Positions 42,368 through 51,820 of a stretch of DNA of 64,000 nt are shown piece by piece; position 1 is the first letter of the stretch, and every line of letters starts with the position of its first letter. Origin of the DNA: an uncultured Lachnospiraceae bacterium (GTDB lineage Bacteria; Bacillota; Clostridia; Lachnospirales; Lachnospiraceae); NCBI GenBank assembly GCA_910576535.1, contig CAJTKK010000003.1:124001-188000 (forward strand). Direction: 5' to 3'. The position numbers and the translations under genes were made by a program. Below the pieces are notes generated by a model, which worked only from the letters and a program-made list of their open reading frames with translations, made no database searches and was not told the origin of the DNA.

Positions 42368-43726
42368 TTAAGACTTAAGAATATCCTTAATGTCGTGCAG
42401 CCCAGTCAACGTTGTAACGATTACCACGGTATCGCCTACCGCAATCTTACTCTGCCCGCCGGGGGTAATAATATTCCCTTTATGGTTAATGCTGCAGATG
42501 AGCATATTCGGTTTCAGGCGCAGTTCCTGCAGCGGGATCCCAATGACGGGGGAATCCTCCTTTACAATAAATTCCAAAGCCTCTACCCTGTCATTGCTCA
42601 TACGGTAAAGCGTCTCTATATTGCTTCCTATGGAATTCTGCAATGCGCGGACATGTTTAATAATCGTTTCCGCAGTAATATATTTCGGATAAATCAGGCT
42701 GCCAAGTTCCATCCCGCCAATAATCTCATCATAAGAAATCCTATGTACCTTTGTAATCAGCTTCGCCTTGGATATGCTTCTCACAAAAAGGGAGAGCATG
42801 ATATTCTCTTCGTCAAAATTTGTAAGCGCCACAAAAGATTCTGCCGAAGGCAGCCCCTCTTCCAATAAAAGATTCCTGTCCGTCCCGTCCCCGTAAATCA
42901 GCATGGCCTGCGGCAGAAGTTCGCTCAGTTCTTCACACCTTGCCTCATCCTTTTCTATGATTTTCACCGCTATCCCGATAGATATAAGCTGCTTCGCCAA
43001 ATAATAGGCGGTCTCCCCGCCCCCTACAATAAATGCGTTCTTCGCCCTCGTGGTCGGGACGCCTAATTTCTTAAAAAAGTGTACGCTATTTTTCACGGAA
43101 CCAACTACGGAAATCTCATCCTTTGCCCGTAAAATAAAATTGCCGTCCGGGATATATACGTCTTCCCCTCTCTCCACCATGCAGACCAGCACATCGCACT
43201 TCACCCTGGAAGAAATATTTTTTAACGATTGGTCGCAAAGAGGGGAATTCTCCTCAACCCGGTATTTTACCAGCTCAACCTTCCCCTTTGCAAAAGTGTC
43301 AATTTTAATGGCAGAAGGAAACTTTAGTACCCGGGCAATCTCCAAAGCCGCCGCATCCTCCGGGTTAATGACCATGGACAGGCCCAGCTCTTCTTTGATA
43401 AAATTGATTTCCCTGCTGTAAACAGGATTGCGCACCCGGGCTATCGTATGGCAGCCGCCCGCTTTTTTTGCAATCAGGCAGCATAACAAATTAAGCTCGT
43501 CCGAGCCGGTGACGGCAATCATTAAGTCCGCGCCTTCTATTCCCGCTTCCTTCTGTATGGTATAACCTGCCCCATTGCCCACTATCCCCATCACATCAAA
43601 ATTGGTTGTTACATTTCTAATGGCTTCGCTTTTCGTGTCAATTACTGTTATGTTATGCCCTTCTTTACTCAATTTCTCTACAATCGTAGATCCAACGTTC
43701 CCGCAGCCTACAATAATTATCTGCAT
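42368..43726 (-). CDS. trkA: TrkA/RCK regulator of K+ uptake
   Basis: Peripheral subunit of 452 residues with two RCK modules. Rossmann loops are IIIVGCGNVGSTIVEKL (3-19) and AFIVGGGETAYYLAKQL (about 227-243), each followed by a TrkA-C ligand domain (about 140-215 and 370-450). NAD(H) or ATP binding gates the TrkH channel. It lies 42 bp downstream of the HD-domain gene, which could link cyclic-nucleotide signalling to K+ transport: c-di-AMP binds RCK_C domains in Firmicutes, though c-di-AMP binding here is only inference. Confidence 0.96.
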   Translation of the reverse strand: MQIIIVGCGNVGSTIVEKLSKEGHNITVIDTKSEAIRNVTTNFDVMGIVGNGAGYTIQKEAGIEGADLMIAVTGSDELNLLCCLIAKKAGGCHTIARVRNPVYSREINFIKEELGLSMVINPEDAAALEIARVLKFPSAIKIDTFAKGKVELVKYRVEENSPLCDQSLKNISSRVKCDVLVCMVERGEDVYIPDGNFILRAKDEISVVGSVKNSVHFFKKLGVPTTRAKNAFIVGGGETAYYLAKQLISIGIAVKIIEKDEARCEELSELLPQAMLIYGDGTDRNLLLEEGLPSAESFVALTNFDEENIMLSLFVRSISKAKLITKVHRISYDEIIGGMELGSLIYPKYITAETIIKHVRALQNSIGSNIETLYRMSNDRVEALEFIVKEDSPVIGIPLQELRLKPNMLICSINHKGNIITPGGQSKIAVGDTVVIVTTLTGLHDIKDILKS

Positions 43727-43768
43727 AATGACCCCCTGCGCTTATCGGATTTTTTACAGCCTAACCCT

Positions 43769-45031
43769 CTAAGGCGCTATCCCTTCTAATTTCTTTTTGA
43801 TTTCTTCATGCTGCTGTTTAATCCTTAAATACAGTCCTATTGTCTCATCCTTCTGTTCCTCATATTCCCTGATCATTGCGTCATAATGAGCCATCAGGCA
43901 ATCCACCGCCTGTCTGCTGATTTTGCCGTTTCCGGCATCTTCCTGCAGGATCCTGCGTATTTTGGAACTGTCAAAGGAATCTTTATAACTCCGTTTCCCG
44001 TACAAGGCGCTTAAGATATCCGCCACTGCAACAATCTGCTGGGGAAGCGTCAGGTCCTTTTCCGAAAGCCCCTTATGATATCCCGTCCCATCCAGCTTTT
44101 CATGGTGCCTTACGGCAATCTGCAGGACGTCTTCATCCACCAGGCCGGAAAGAATCATTTCCGTAATCCTTACATGAGCCCTCATGACCCGCATTTCTTC
44201 CTCCCCGAGCCTGCCCGGCGATTCCAGGATATCAAGCGGAATGGCCACTTTGCCCAGATCGTGCAAAAGCGCCCCATAATACATATTCCTCAGGTTCTTT
44301 GCCCCCACCTTCATCAGCCTTCCTAGCTGCATGGCAAAATTCACCGTTGACATCGTATGTACCACCGTATGCTCGCTCCTGAAGTCAATGCTATAGACAA
44401 GCATTTCCAGGAAGCCTTTTTTATATGTTTCCGAGAATATACTGCGCGACATGATCCCGCCCAATTCATCCCGGTATTCCCCGTTCGCCAGTTTTGCCGT
44501 TATTCCATATTTCTTTTCCGCTTTATAAAAAAGATCCAAAGCATCCCCGGAAAAATGGATATTCCGGTACTTAGAAAAATAGTCCTCTTTTATCTTTGTT
44601 TCTTTGCAGCGCATAAAATTATCCATTTTATCTGCCAGCGCCAGGCATTCCGTAATATGGGAATATTTGCTTTTCACCATCTCATACCGGTTATAAGGCA
44701 AATGATGATAAAGCACAATCTCCGCCCTATCGCCAATCGGGGATAAATATTTCAGGAAAAGAAAACCATAAATGGAATGGGACCAAGGGCTGGCCGCCGT
44801 CTCAAAATCCGCTACGTTCCCTAATCCCTCCTCCCGGTATAATCCTATATCATGCAGTACCCCCAGCATCGTATAATCCAAAATTTCCTGTTCGTCATAG
44901 CGGCCATCGCACTCCAGCATCTTATAAAGCATATAGCCTACGATTTCCCCATGCACGATAATTTTCGGGTTAATAATGCCCAGCGTCCTGCGGATAATTT
45001 CATTCACATTCTGACTTTCAATTATGCTCAT
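43769..45031 (-). CDS. tandem HD / HD-GYP-domain phosphohydrolase
   Basis: Protein of 420 residues. An N-terminal HD-like half (residues 20-170) has VLHDIGLYREEG near 58-69 and YHHLPYNRYEM near 107-117. A C-terminal HD-GYP half has LLHDLGKVAIPLDIL near 256-270, HHEKLDGTGYHKGL near 318-331 (GTGY in place of GYP) and ADILSALY near 345-352. HD-GYP proteins degrade c-di-GMP; no input sensor or receiver domain is present. It lies directly upstream of trkA-trkH in the operon, so regulation or signal turnover for K+ homeostasis is possible. Confidence 0.85.
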   Translation of the reverse strand: MSIIESQNVNEIIRRTLGIINPKIIVHGEIVGYMLYKMLECDGRYDEQEILDYTMLGVLHDIGLYREEGLGNVADFETAASPWSHSIYGFLFLKYLSPIGDRAEIVLYHHLPYNRYEMVKSKYSHITECLALADKMDNFMRCKETKIKEDYFSKYRNIHFSGDALDLFYKAEKKYGITAKLANGEYRDELGGIMSRSIFSETYKKGFLEMLVYSIDFRSEHTVVHTMSTVNFAMQLGRLMKVGAKNLRNMYYGALLHDLGKVAIPLDILESPGRLGEEEMRVMRAHVRITEMILSGLVDEDVLQIAVRHHEKLDGTGYHKGLSEKDLTLPQQIVAVADILSALYGKRSYKDSFDSSKIRRILQEDAGNGKISRQAVDCLMAHYDAMIREYEEQKDETIGLYLRIKQQHEEIKKKLEGIAP

Positions 45032-45054
45032 ATACCTAACCTCCGGCAGCCGTT

Positions 45055-45441
45055 TTAGTATTTATCCGGATAATCCGTTCCCGTTTCCGACTGCATCCGC
45101 CGTTTATATTTTTCCGGCTCCTTTTCCATTTTCAGCATGGTGTCAAAAGCCCTGAGCGCCATTTTGCTTCCATTGTCCCCCATGCCGGGTCTTCCTCTGT
45201 CCATCTGCGACTTAAAATGGTCGATCTGCCATATCATAATATCTAAAACAGTATAGCCGTCTATTTTCATTTTGCAGGAAAAATCCCCTTTTTCCGCATA
45301 AAAAAGAAACTCCTCCCCTATACCGGGGGAAGCTAAAAGCCCTGCCGCCAGCATTTCAAGGAATTTCCCATCCTCCCCTGCCGCAATGCCCAATCTGCCT
45401 ACCGCCTCTTTTATCCTCTGCTCTTTCGACATGCCCATCAT
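45055..45441 (-). CDS. hypothetical helical protein
   Basis: Protein of 128 residues without recognised family. It appears mostly helical, with a conserved-looking MDRGRPGMGDNGSKM stretch near 81-95 and a basic C-terminal end. There is no signal peptide or membrane helix. The start follows GGGAG, and several closely spaced in-frame ATGs (residues 1, 2 and 4) make the exact start uncertain. It is the first gene of the leftward HD-trkA-trkH-NdpA-DUF2974 run, 23 bp before the HD gene, so it may belong to that pathway, but no function is proposed. Confidence 0.7.
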   Translation of the reverse strand: MMGMSKEQRIKEAVGRLGIAAGEDGKFLEMLAAGLLASPGIGEEFLFYAEKGDFSCKMKIDGYTVLDIMIWQIDHFKSQMDRGRPGMGDNGSKMALRAFDTMLKMEKEPEKYKRRMQSETGTDYPDKY

Positions 45442-45594
45442 CCTTCATCTCCCAAAGGCTGCCAAAATACCCTCTTAGCATCCTTTTGTCCAATTAACCC
45501 TTTTTATCATAATAGCAAAAGGAAACATATATTACAAGCCACTCTTATATATTAGAAATAAGTAAACGTCCAAATAATCATCAGGTAGCCTATT

Positions 45595-46905
45595 TTGAAA
45601 ATTATATCCTTTATCAATGATTTCCTATGGAACTTCCCTCTCCTGTTCCTGCTGATGGGAACCCATCTTTTTTTTACTTTGAAACTGCGCATCCCGCAGC
45701 GGCAGATTAAAAAAGCTTTACTGCTTTCTGTTACACCGGAAAAACAGCATCCGCCGAGGTCTTCCAAAAACCTGTCCGCTTTCGGAGCCCTGGCCACTAC
45801 TCTTGCCGCCACCCTCGGCACAGGCAATATCATCGGCGTTTCCACCGCCGTCGCGCTTGGAGGGCCCGGCGCCGTTTTCTGGTGCTGGCTGACAGGCATA
45901 CTTGGCATGGCTACCTCCTATGCGGAGTGTTATTTGAGCGTCCTTTTCCGGGAGAAAAATCCGGAAGGCTTTTTTGTGGGAGGTCCCATGTATGTCCTGA
46001 AAAACGGCTTACATAATCAAGGACTGGCAAAATTCTATGCCCTTTGCACTGTATGCGCCGCATTCGGGGTAGGCTGTACCACCCAGGCCAACTCCCTCAC
46101 CCAGACCACCTCCTCCACTTGGGGCCTTTCCCCCCATCTGGTAGGTATTGCAGCCGCATTCGCCACCGGCCTTGTGATTCTGGGCGGCATCCGTTCCATC
46201 GGCAATCTTTGCATGAAAATCGTCCCCGTTTTAGGCATTCTCTATATCGGGAGCTGTTTTACGCTTCTCTTCCTTAACCGGGACGTCCTTCTCCCTTCCG
46301 TACTAGTCATTCTGGAACATGCCTTTCTGCCCCGCGCCGTCCTGGGAGGCATCACCGGCTATTCCCTGAAGCAGGCGGCCAGATATGGCATCGCCAGGGG
46401 ATTATTCACCAATGAAGCCGGCATTGGCACCTCTGCGATCCCCGCTGCCGCCTCCGGCGCCAGCAGCCCTTCCAGGCAGGCCTATGTTTCCATGACCGCC
46501 GTTTTCTGGGATACCGTAGTCATGTGCCTTCTATCCGGCCTTGTGATTATTGCCAATATACTCAAACATCCGGAATCTTTGGCCGGCGTAAACGAATCCG
46601 GCCTTGCCGATGCAGCCTTCTTTTACCTCCCTTTCGGCGGAAACCAGTTCCTTTCCCTCGCTCTTGCCGCCTTCGCTATTACCACCTTAATCGGCTGGTC
46701 CTATTTTGGCGAAAAAGCCTTTGCCTTCTTATGGGGGGATAAAAATACCAATGTATACAAGCTGCTCTACATCGTTATGATTTACATAGGCGCAGTCATC
46801 CCTTTAGACCTTGTATGGGAATGCACGGACTTTATCAATGCCGTTATGATCTTTCCCAATATATTCGCCCTTTTTATGCTTCAAAACAAGATCAAACCGT
46901 ATTAA
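45595..46905 (+). CDS. alanine/glycine:cation symporter (AGCS family)
   Basis: Na+- or H+-coupled amino-acid importer of 436 residues with about ten to eleven membrane segments. The family segment GALATTLAATLGTGNIIGVSTA lies near 61-82, VGGPMYVLKNG near 126-136 and TNEAGIGTSAIPAAAS near 269-284, all conserved in AlsT/DagA. Translation begins at a TTG with a CAGGTAG-type RBS; there is no upstream in-frame ATG that fits. Its final four bases overlap the convergent sensor-kinase gene. Alanine, glycine or glutamine are likely substrates. Confidence 0.93.
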   Translation: MKIISFINDFLWNFPLLFLLMGTHLFFTLKLRIPQRQIKKALLLSVTPEKQHPPRSSKNLSAFGALATTLAATLGTGNIIGVSTAVALGGPGAVFWCWLTGILGMATSYAECYLSVLFREKNPEGFFVGGPMYVLKNGLHNQGLAKFYALCTVCAAFGVGCTTQANSLTQTTSSTWGLSPHLVGIAAAFATGLVILGGIRSIGNLCMKIVPVLGILYIGSCFTLLFLNRDVLLPSVLVILEHAFLPRAVLGGITGYSLKQAARYGIARGLFTNEAGIGTSAIPAAASGASSPSRQAYVSMTAVFWDTVVMCLLSGLVIIANILKHPESLAGVNESGLADAAFFYLPFGGNQFLSLALAAFAITTLIGWSYFGEKAFAFLWGDKNTNVYKLLYIVMIYIGAVIPLDLVWECTDFINAVMIFPNIFALFMLQNKIKPY

Positions 46906-48239
46906 ACGAATGTTTCATTACATAATGGAAACGACACCCTTATCTTCGTCCCCCTTCCCGGCTCGCTTTCCAAAACTATTTCCGCATGGTTTCTTGCCAC
47001 AATATGCTTTACGATTGCCAGCCCCAAACCAGTCCCCCCCGTAAGTTTTGAACGGCTTTTATCCACACGGTAAAACCGTTCAAACACCCTTTCCTGGTGT
47101 TCCTTCCCGATTCCGATCCCCGTATCCTCCACGCAAAGAACGGCCTTTTCCCCTATAGGCTTTGCGGATACCATCACACTGCCGCCTTTTTTATTATACC
47201 GGATAGCATTGTCGCAGAGATTATAAACCAGTTCCTCCAGCATCCGTTTTTCCGAATAAACCGGACAAGGCGTCCCGGAAAACAAAAGGCCAACCTCATG
47301 GCTTTCCGCATGGATCTGCAGCATATCAACACAAGTTTCCGCTATTTTGCATAAATCAACCATGCCAAATTCTTCATCCTGTTCCAGCGCGTCCAGCTCC
47401 GACAAACGTATGACATCATCAATCAGTGTCAGCAGCCGGCTGGAACTTTTATGAATCTCCCTGGCAAACCGGGGAATATCTTCCTCTTCTGCCATCCCGT
47501 TTTCAATTAACTCCGAATAACCCGATATCACGGCCAGCGGTGTCTTCAGCTCATGAGATACATTAGCGGTAAACTCCTGGCGCATTCCTGCGCTCTGCAG
47601 GATATCCCCGTGCTGCTTTTGGATGGTGGAAACAAAAGGGATCAGTTCTTCGTAAATATCCATGCCATCCATATCATCCATGTTCCCTGCCATTTTCTCA
47701 ATAGGTTCTATCAGGCTTTTCGTAAGCAGACGGGCAATTGCCATGCATATCAGAACCAAAACCGCTACGGCCATAAGAACCGCCGGAACGGTCCCTGCAA
47801 AAACACCCCAGATACTGTCCGCATCTTTCGCCACACGGATCACACTTCCGTCTTGCAGCCTGACCGCAAAATAAAAAGAATTCTTCTGCAAGGTCGGGGA
47901 TTTGCGTACCGCCTGCCCTTCCCCTTCCGAAAAAGCCTGTACGATCTCCGGGCGGCTGCTATGGTTGTTCATCCCCCCTGCATCCGCATTGTTTTCAAAC
48001 AGCACTTCCCCTCCTGCGTCAATCCATGTTATCCTCAAGTGGCTGCCGGAAGCAATATACCGGGATTCCAGGATGCTTTCCAGTCCCCCTGTTTCTTTTA
48101 ATAAATAAGCGTCTGTCCTTAAATCCGTTAAAATCTGCTGGCAGAACAATTCATAACAGCCGCCCGCCACCAATAACATCGTAATAAAAATAGCGGCCAC
48201 CGCTATGGACACCATCTGCAAATATATTTTTTTCCTCAT
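46902..48239 (-). CDS. PhoR-like sensor histidine kinase
   Basis: About 445 residues from the ATG at 48239, which follows GGGGGATGGG; the longer in-frame frame starts with TTG and lacks an RBS. TM1 (8-30) and TM2 (about 148-170) flank an extracytoplasmic domain containing RPEIVQAFSEGEGQAVR, a pattern typical of PhoR kinases of Firmicutes. The cytoplasmic part has HisKA (FTANVSHELKTPLAVISGY; phospho-His) and HATPase_c (N box LCDNAIRY, GTGLGLAIV). It follows its response regulator by about 105 bp and lies in one operon with a Na/Pi cotransporter, which supports phosphate sensing. Confidence 0.9.
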   Translation of the reverse strand: MRKKIYLQMVSIAVAAIFITMLLVAGGCYELFCQQILTDLRTDAYLLKETGGLESILESRYIASGSHLRITWIDAGGEVLFENNADAGGMNNHSSRPEIVQAFSEGEGQAVRKSPTLQKNSFYFAVRLQDGSVIRVAKDADSIWGVFAGTVPAVLMAVAVLVLICMAIARLLTKSLIEPIEKMAGNMDDMDGMDIYEELIPFVSTIQKQHGDILQSAGMRQEFTANVSHELKTPLAVISGYSELIENGMAEEEDIPRFAREIHKSSSRLLTLIDDVIRLSELDALEQDEEFGMVDLCKIAETCVDMLQIHAESHEVGLLFSGTPCPVYSEKRMLEELVYNLCDNAIRYNKKGGSVMVSAKPIGEKAVLCVEDTGIGIGKEHQERVFERFYRVDKSRSKLTGGTGLGLAIVKHIVARNHAEIVLESEPGRGTKIRVSFPLCNETFV

Positions 48240-48345
48240 CCCATCCCCCATAATCCCGTTCTGCAGCATCCCGGATCTGCCGGAAAAATGCCTGTTTTTT
48301 GCGGCATACTCATAAAACGGATCCACAGCGCATACCCGTCCTAGG

Positions 48346-49017
48346 CTAAACGGCAAACATATACCCTACATTCCTTACGGTCTTAATCATGGATCCTCCC
48401 CCATTTAATTTCCTCCGCAAGGTTTTGATATGCATATCCAGCGTCCTTGATTCTCCCTCAAAATCCGTCCCCCACACTCTGTCCAGAATCATATCCCTTG
48501 AAGTTACAATGCCCGCACGGTTCATTAAAAGCTTTAAAAGTTCATATTCTTTATACGTCAGCCCGCACGGCATTCCCTCCACCGTCACCAAATGCTTTTC
48601 CTCATCCAGGCACACGCCGCCGATGCACAGACTCTTCCCCTCCCCCGCGCCGCTTCTGCGCAGCAGCGCTTTTACTCTGGAAATCAGTTCCATCACCCCG
48701 AAAGGTTTCGTCATATAATCGTCTGCCCCAATATCCAGCCCTTTTACCTTATCAATTTCAGAAGCCTTTGCAGTTACCATAATCACCGGTATCCCCCTTG
48801 TCTGCGCCACAGCCCTAAGCTTCCTCACAATCTCCAGGCCGTCTTCATCCGGCAGCATAATATCTAACAATACAATATCCGGCTTCTGCTTTTCCATCTC
48901 ATGATAAAAATCCTTCGCACACTCAAAATCCCTTGTTTCGTATCCGGTATTTTTCAGCGCAAATGTTTCAATTTCCCTAATGTTGCGGTCATCCTCCACA
49001 ATATAAACCAATGCCAT
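48346..49017 (-). CDS. PhoP/PhoB-like OmpR-family response regulator
   Basis: Response regulator of 223 residues. The receiver (1-115) has acidic pair EDD at 8-10, phospho-accepting Asp in VLLDIMLPDEDG (near 50-61) and conserved Thr/Lys in VTAKA and TKPFG. The C-terminal winged-helix DNA-binding domain (about 125-223) contains LTYKEYELLKLLMNR and RTLDMHIKTLRRKL. It lies 24 bp downstream of the Na/Pi cotransporter and before the PhoR-like kinase, indicating a phosphate-responsive two-component system that may bind the direct repeats at 50941-50959. Confidence 0.93.
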   Translation of the reverse strand: MALVYIVEDDRNIREIETFALKNTGYETRDFECAKDFYHEMEKQKPDIVLLDIMLPDEDGLEIVRKLRAVAQTRGIPVIMVTAKASEIDKVKGLDIGADDYMTKPFGVMELISRVKALLRRSGAGEGKSLCIGGVCLDEEKHLVTVEGMPCGLTYKEYELLKLLMNRAGIVTSRDMILDRVWGTDFEGESRTLDMHIKTLRRKLNGGGSMIKTVRNVGYMFAV

Positions 49018-49041
49018 CTTCTGCTCCGTTTCTGCGCCGCT

Positions 49042-50814
49042 TTACGGCAATATATATTTTTCCCCCAGTTTTCTTACTTCCTCGCCAAAGAAAGGATTCC
49101 CTTCCCCCTTTAACACATCCAGATACTCATGGACGCCATATTCATCTTCCGTAATCTCAAGCAAGTTCACCGCAAGGTTGGAGCAGTGATCCGCCACCCT
49201 TTCGTAATTGGTGGTAATATCCGAAAGAATAAATCCCATCTCAATCGTACATTTTCCCTTTCTTAGCCTTTTCACATGCCTTTTTTTAATTTCCCCATGC
49301 AAAGCATCAATGGCTTCCTCCAACGGCTCCACTTTTTTTGCCAGCTCCAGATTTTCCTCTTCAAATACCAGAAACGATGTATTTACGATATCCCTCACCG
49401 CATTCTCAAATACCGTGAGTTCTTCCGAAGCTTTCTCTGAAAAACCCAATTTCTTTTCCTTTAATTCCACCGCTGCTTCCTTCAAATTGAGGGCATGGTC
49501 TGAAATCCTTTCAAAATCACCGATGCTGTGCAGGAGAAGGGAAAGGGTATGGCTTTCTTTTGCCGATAAGTCCCTGCTGCTTAATTTTACCAGATACGCG
49601 CCCAGTTCGTCTTCATAATGATCCACTTTCCGCTCCAATTCCTCCACTTTTTTTGCCTCTTCTTTATTATACCTATGAATGAGCTTCATGGAAAGAAGCA
49701 AGGCTTCTTTTGCGCAGCCAGCCATGTCCACAGCCGCCGTGCGGCATTGTTCCAATGCAAAACCGGGAGTGGACAAAAAACGGGGATCCAGAATCTGTAA
49801 AGCTTCCTCTTGCCCGCCTTCTCCCTTCTTCCCCTCTTCCCCCTCTTTAATCGTCATACACGCAAGCCTTTCCAGCCATGAAGAAAAGGGAAGCAGCAGG
49901 AATGTTGCAAAAATATTAAATATGGTATGCACTGCCGCTATTCCGGCTGCATCAGCCCCATCATCCATAAAAGCAAACGGGGCCGCCGCATTTGCCGTAT
50001 AAAAAACAAACATAAAAGCCGCCGTGCCGATAAGGTTAAAATAAAGATGCACAAGAGCGGCCCGTCTCGCATTCCGGCTCGCCCCAATGCCAGAAAGCAT
50101 TGCCGTCACGCATGTGCCGATATTCTGCCCCATAATAATCGGAACCGCCGCCCCATAAGACACTGCCCCCGTTGCACATAATGCCTGAAGGATCCCTACC
50201 GAAGCGGAAGACGACTGTATGACCGCGGTCAGAACCATACCGGCTAAGACACCGAGGACAGGGCTGGAAAAAGCAGTCAAAATTCCCGTAAATTCCGGCA
50301 CGTCCGCCAAAGGCTTCACTGCCCCTGACATAATATCCATGCCGGACATCAGTATGGCAAAACCAACAAAAACCGTACCAGCATTCCGCAGTTTTTCTTT
50401 CTTGGAAAACATGATAAATCCCACGCCAACCGCCGCCAGCACAGGGGAAAACGACATCGGCTTTAAAAGGCGTATAAAAAAATTACCGCTCTCAATCCCT
50501 GACAAACTAAGTATCCAGGAAGTAATGGTCGTACCTATATTCGCCCCCATAATAATTCCGACCACCTGGGACAATTTCATAATCCCTGAATTGACAAAAC
50601 CGACTACCATTACTGTTGTAGCCGAAGACGACTGTATCACAGCCGTTACCCCCGCCCCTAAAAGAACCGCTTTCCACCGGCTGTCTGTCAGTCTCTCCAG
50701 CAGCCTCTCCAGCCGGCCGCCGGATGCCTTGGACAGCCCGCTTCCCATCACTTCCATTCCATACAAAAAAAACGCCAATCCCCCAACCATTGTCAGAATT
50801 CCAAATAAGTCCAT
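49042..50814 (-). CDS. Na+/phosphate cotransporter (NptA/PF02690) with PhoU-like domain
   Basis: Protein of 590 residues. The N-terminal 300 residues hold two Na/Pi_cotrans repeats with paired QSSSA motifs (VIQSSSATTVMVVGF near 60-74 and VIQSSSASVGI near 200-210) and about eight membrane segments. The C-terminal region (about 340-570) is a cytosolic helical PhoU-like domain (LLLHSIGDFERISDHALNL, YERVADHCSNLAVN), expected to regulate transport. It heads the operon with the PhoP/PhoR-like pair. Direct repeats upstream resemble Pho boxes, so it is probably induced by low phosphate. Confidence 0.94.
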   Translation of the reverse strand: MDLFGILTMVGGLAFFLYGMEVMGSGLSKASGGRLERLLERLTDSRWKAVLLGAGVTAVIQSSSATTVMVVGFVNSGIMKLSQVVGIIMGANIGTTITSWILSLSGIESGNFFIRLLKPMSFSPVLAAVGVGFIMFSKKEKLRNAGTVFVGFAILMSGMDIMSGAVKPLADVPEFTGILTAFSSPVLGVLAGMVLTAVIQSSSASVGILQALCATGAVSYGAAVPIIMGQNIGTCVTAMLSGIGASRNARRAALVHLYFNLIGTAAFMFVFYTANAAAPFAFMDDGADAAGIAAVHTIFNIFATFLLLPFSSWLERLACMTIKEGEEGKKGEGGQEEALQILDPRFLSTPGFALEQCRTAAVDMAGCAKEALLLSMKLIHRYNKEEAKKVEELERKVDHYEDELGAYLVKLSSRDLSAKESHTLSLLLHSIGDFERISDHALNLKEAAVELKEKKLGFSEKASEELTVFENAVRDIVNTSFLVFEEENLELAKKVEPLEEAIDALHGEIKKRHVKRLRKGKCTIEMGFILSDITTNYERVADHCSNLAVNLLEITEDEYGVHEYLDVLKGEGNPFFGEEVRKLGEKYILP

Positions 50815-50897
50815 GATGTCCTCGCATTCCGCTTCTTAGCGCAGCAAGTGCGCAAAGCTGTTGCATAAGTTTGATTTTCACACTTTAGTTTCCCATG

Positions 50898-50959
50898 TTT
50901 TGATTTTACAATACCAATGTAAAATCAAAAACCTTCCCACGTAAAATCTAAGTAAAATT
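50898..50959. promoter_or_regulatory. palindrome and Pho-box-like direct repeats upstream of the Na/Pi operon
   Basis: Perfect inverted repeat with 13-bp arms, TTTTGATTTTACA (50898-50910) and its complement (50918-50930), followed by GTAAAATC (50941-50948) and GTAAAATT (50952-50959) spaced by 11 bp, the periodicity of PhoP/OmpR-family boxes. On the minus strand they read TTTTAC-type boxes upstream of the Na/Pi gene. The PRTase gene lies on the other side and has a TATAAT -10 at 50998-51003. Confidence 0.6.
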
Positions 50960-51039
50960 GTCATACAATTTCTATATAAGTTTTTTCCCTTTTATGGTAT
51001 AATAAAAATATTCCAAACACGTTAAAGGAGGGTTTACAT

Positions 51040-51678
51040 ATGGAAACAAAAATGCAGAAAATTCTTGCGAAAGCTGACCGGCGCATTCGGATGAAGGTAT
51101 ACACCGGCCATTTCGTTACTCCCCACTCCCATATCACGCGGTATCTGGATATGACTACATTGAAAACCAGAGCTTCCGAAGCTTCCGCCGTAGCGGAAAC
51201 CCTGGCGCAAAGATACAGTATGCACACAATTGTGGATACGATCGTATGCCTTGACAATACAGAAGTGATCGGCGCCTATTTGGCGGACGAGCTGACCAAA
51301 ACGGGCATCGTATCTATGAATGCCCATCAGACCATTTATGTTATCAAACCGGAAATTATCAGCGGCCAGATCGTATTCCGCGATAACTATAAACCTATGC
51401 TGGAAAAGAAAAACGTATTTATCCTGATGGGGACAGCCTCCACAGGGGAATCCCTGGAAAACTGCTATCACAGCGTCCTCTATCACGGGGGAAAGGTCGC
51501 TGGCATTTCTGCAATTTTCAGCGCTATTGCAAAAATGGACGGTATACCGATCGAATCCATCTTTTCCACCCAGGATGTCCCTAATTATGCCAGCCATAAA
51601 CCAAACGAATGCCCCCTTTGCAAACAGAGCCAGCCCATTGACGCCCTTGTAAACGGTTACGGGTATTCTAAATTATAA
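51040..51678 (+). CDS. orotate-PRTase-like phosphoribosyltransferase
   Basis: Type I PRTase-fold protein of 212 residues resembling PyrE-like 'phosphoribosyltransferase' proteins of Clostridia. IVDTIVCLDNTEVIGAYLADEL near 65-86 is the substrate hood/core and VFILMGTASTGESLENC near 126-142 is the PRPP-binding loop (usual form VxLVDDVxTTG, here with a modified acidic pair). A Cys-pair end (CPLCKQ near 192-197) may bind zinc. AAAGGAGGGT precedes the ATG. The changed PRPP motif means substrate or activity may differ from orotate phosphoribosyltransferase. Confidence 0.78.
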   Translation: METKMQKILAKADRRIRMKVYTGHFVTPHSHITRYLDMTTLKTRASEASAVAETLAQRYSMHTIVDTIVCLDNTEVIGAYLADELTKTGIVSMNAHQTIYVIKPEIISGQIVFRDNYKPMLEKKNVFILMGTASTGESLENCYHSVLYHGGKVAGISAIFSAIAKMDGIPIESIFSTQDVPNYASHKPNECPLCKQSQPIDALVNGYGYSKL

Positions 51679-51820
51679 AAAGGAACTGCCAATTGCAAAG
51701 CAATTTCCTGCAAGAAAAAAAGCAAATGTGCGGAAAGCCAAAAATATCTGACTTTCCGCACACTTTTATGATTCAGCCTTTTTATCCTATGCTGTCAATT
51801 CCTATGCTGAAACTGCTAAC

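Noticed and set aside
48240..48356. N-terminal extension of the PhoR-like kinase from a TTG codon
   Set aside because: The extra 39 residues are not hydrophobic and have no RBS; the ATG at 48239 follows GGGGGATGGG and directly precedes the first membrane segment.
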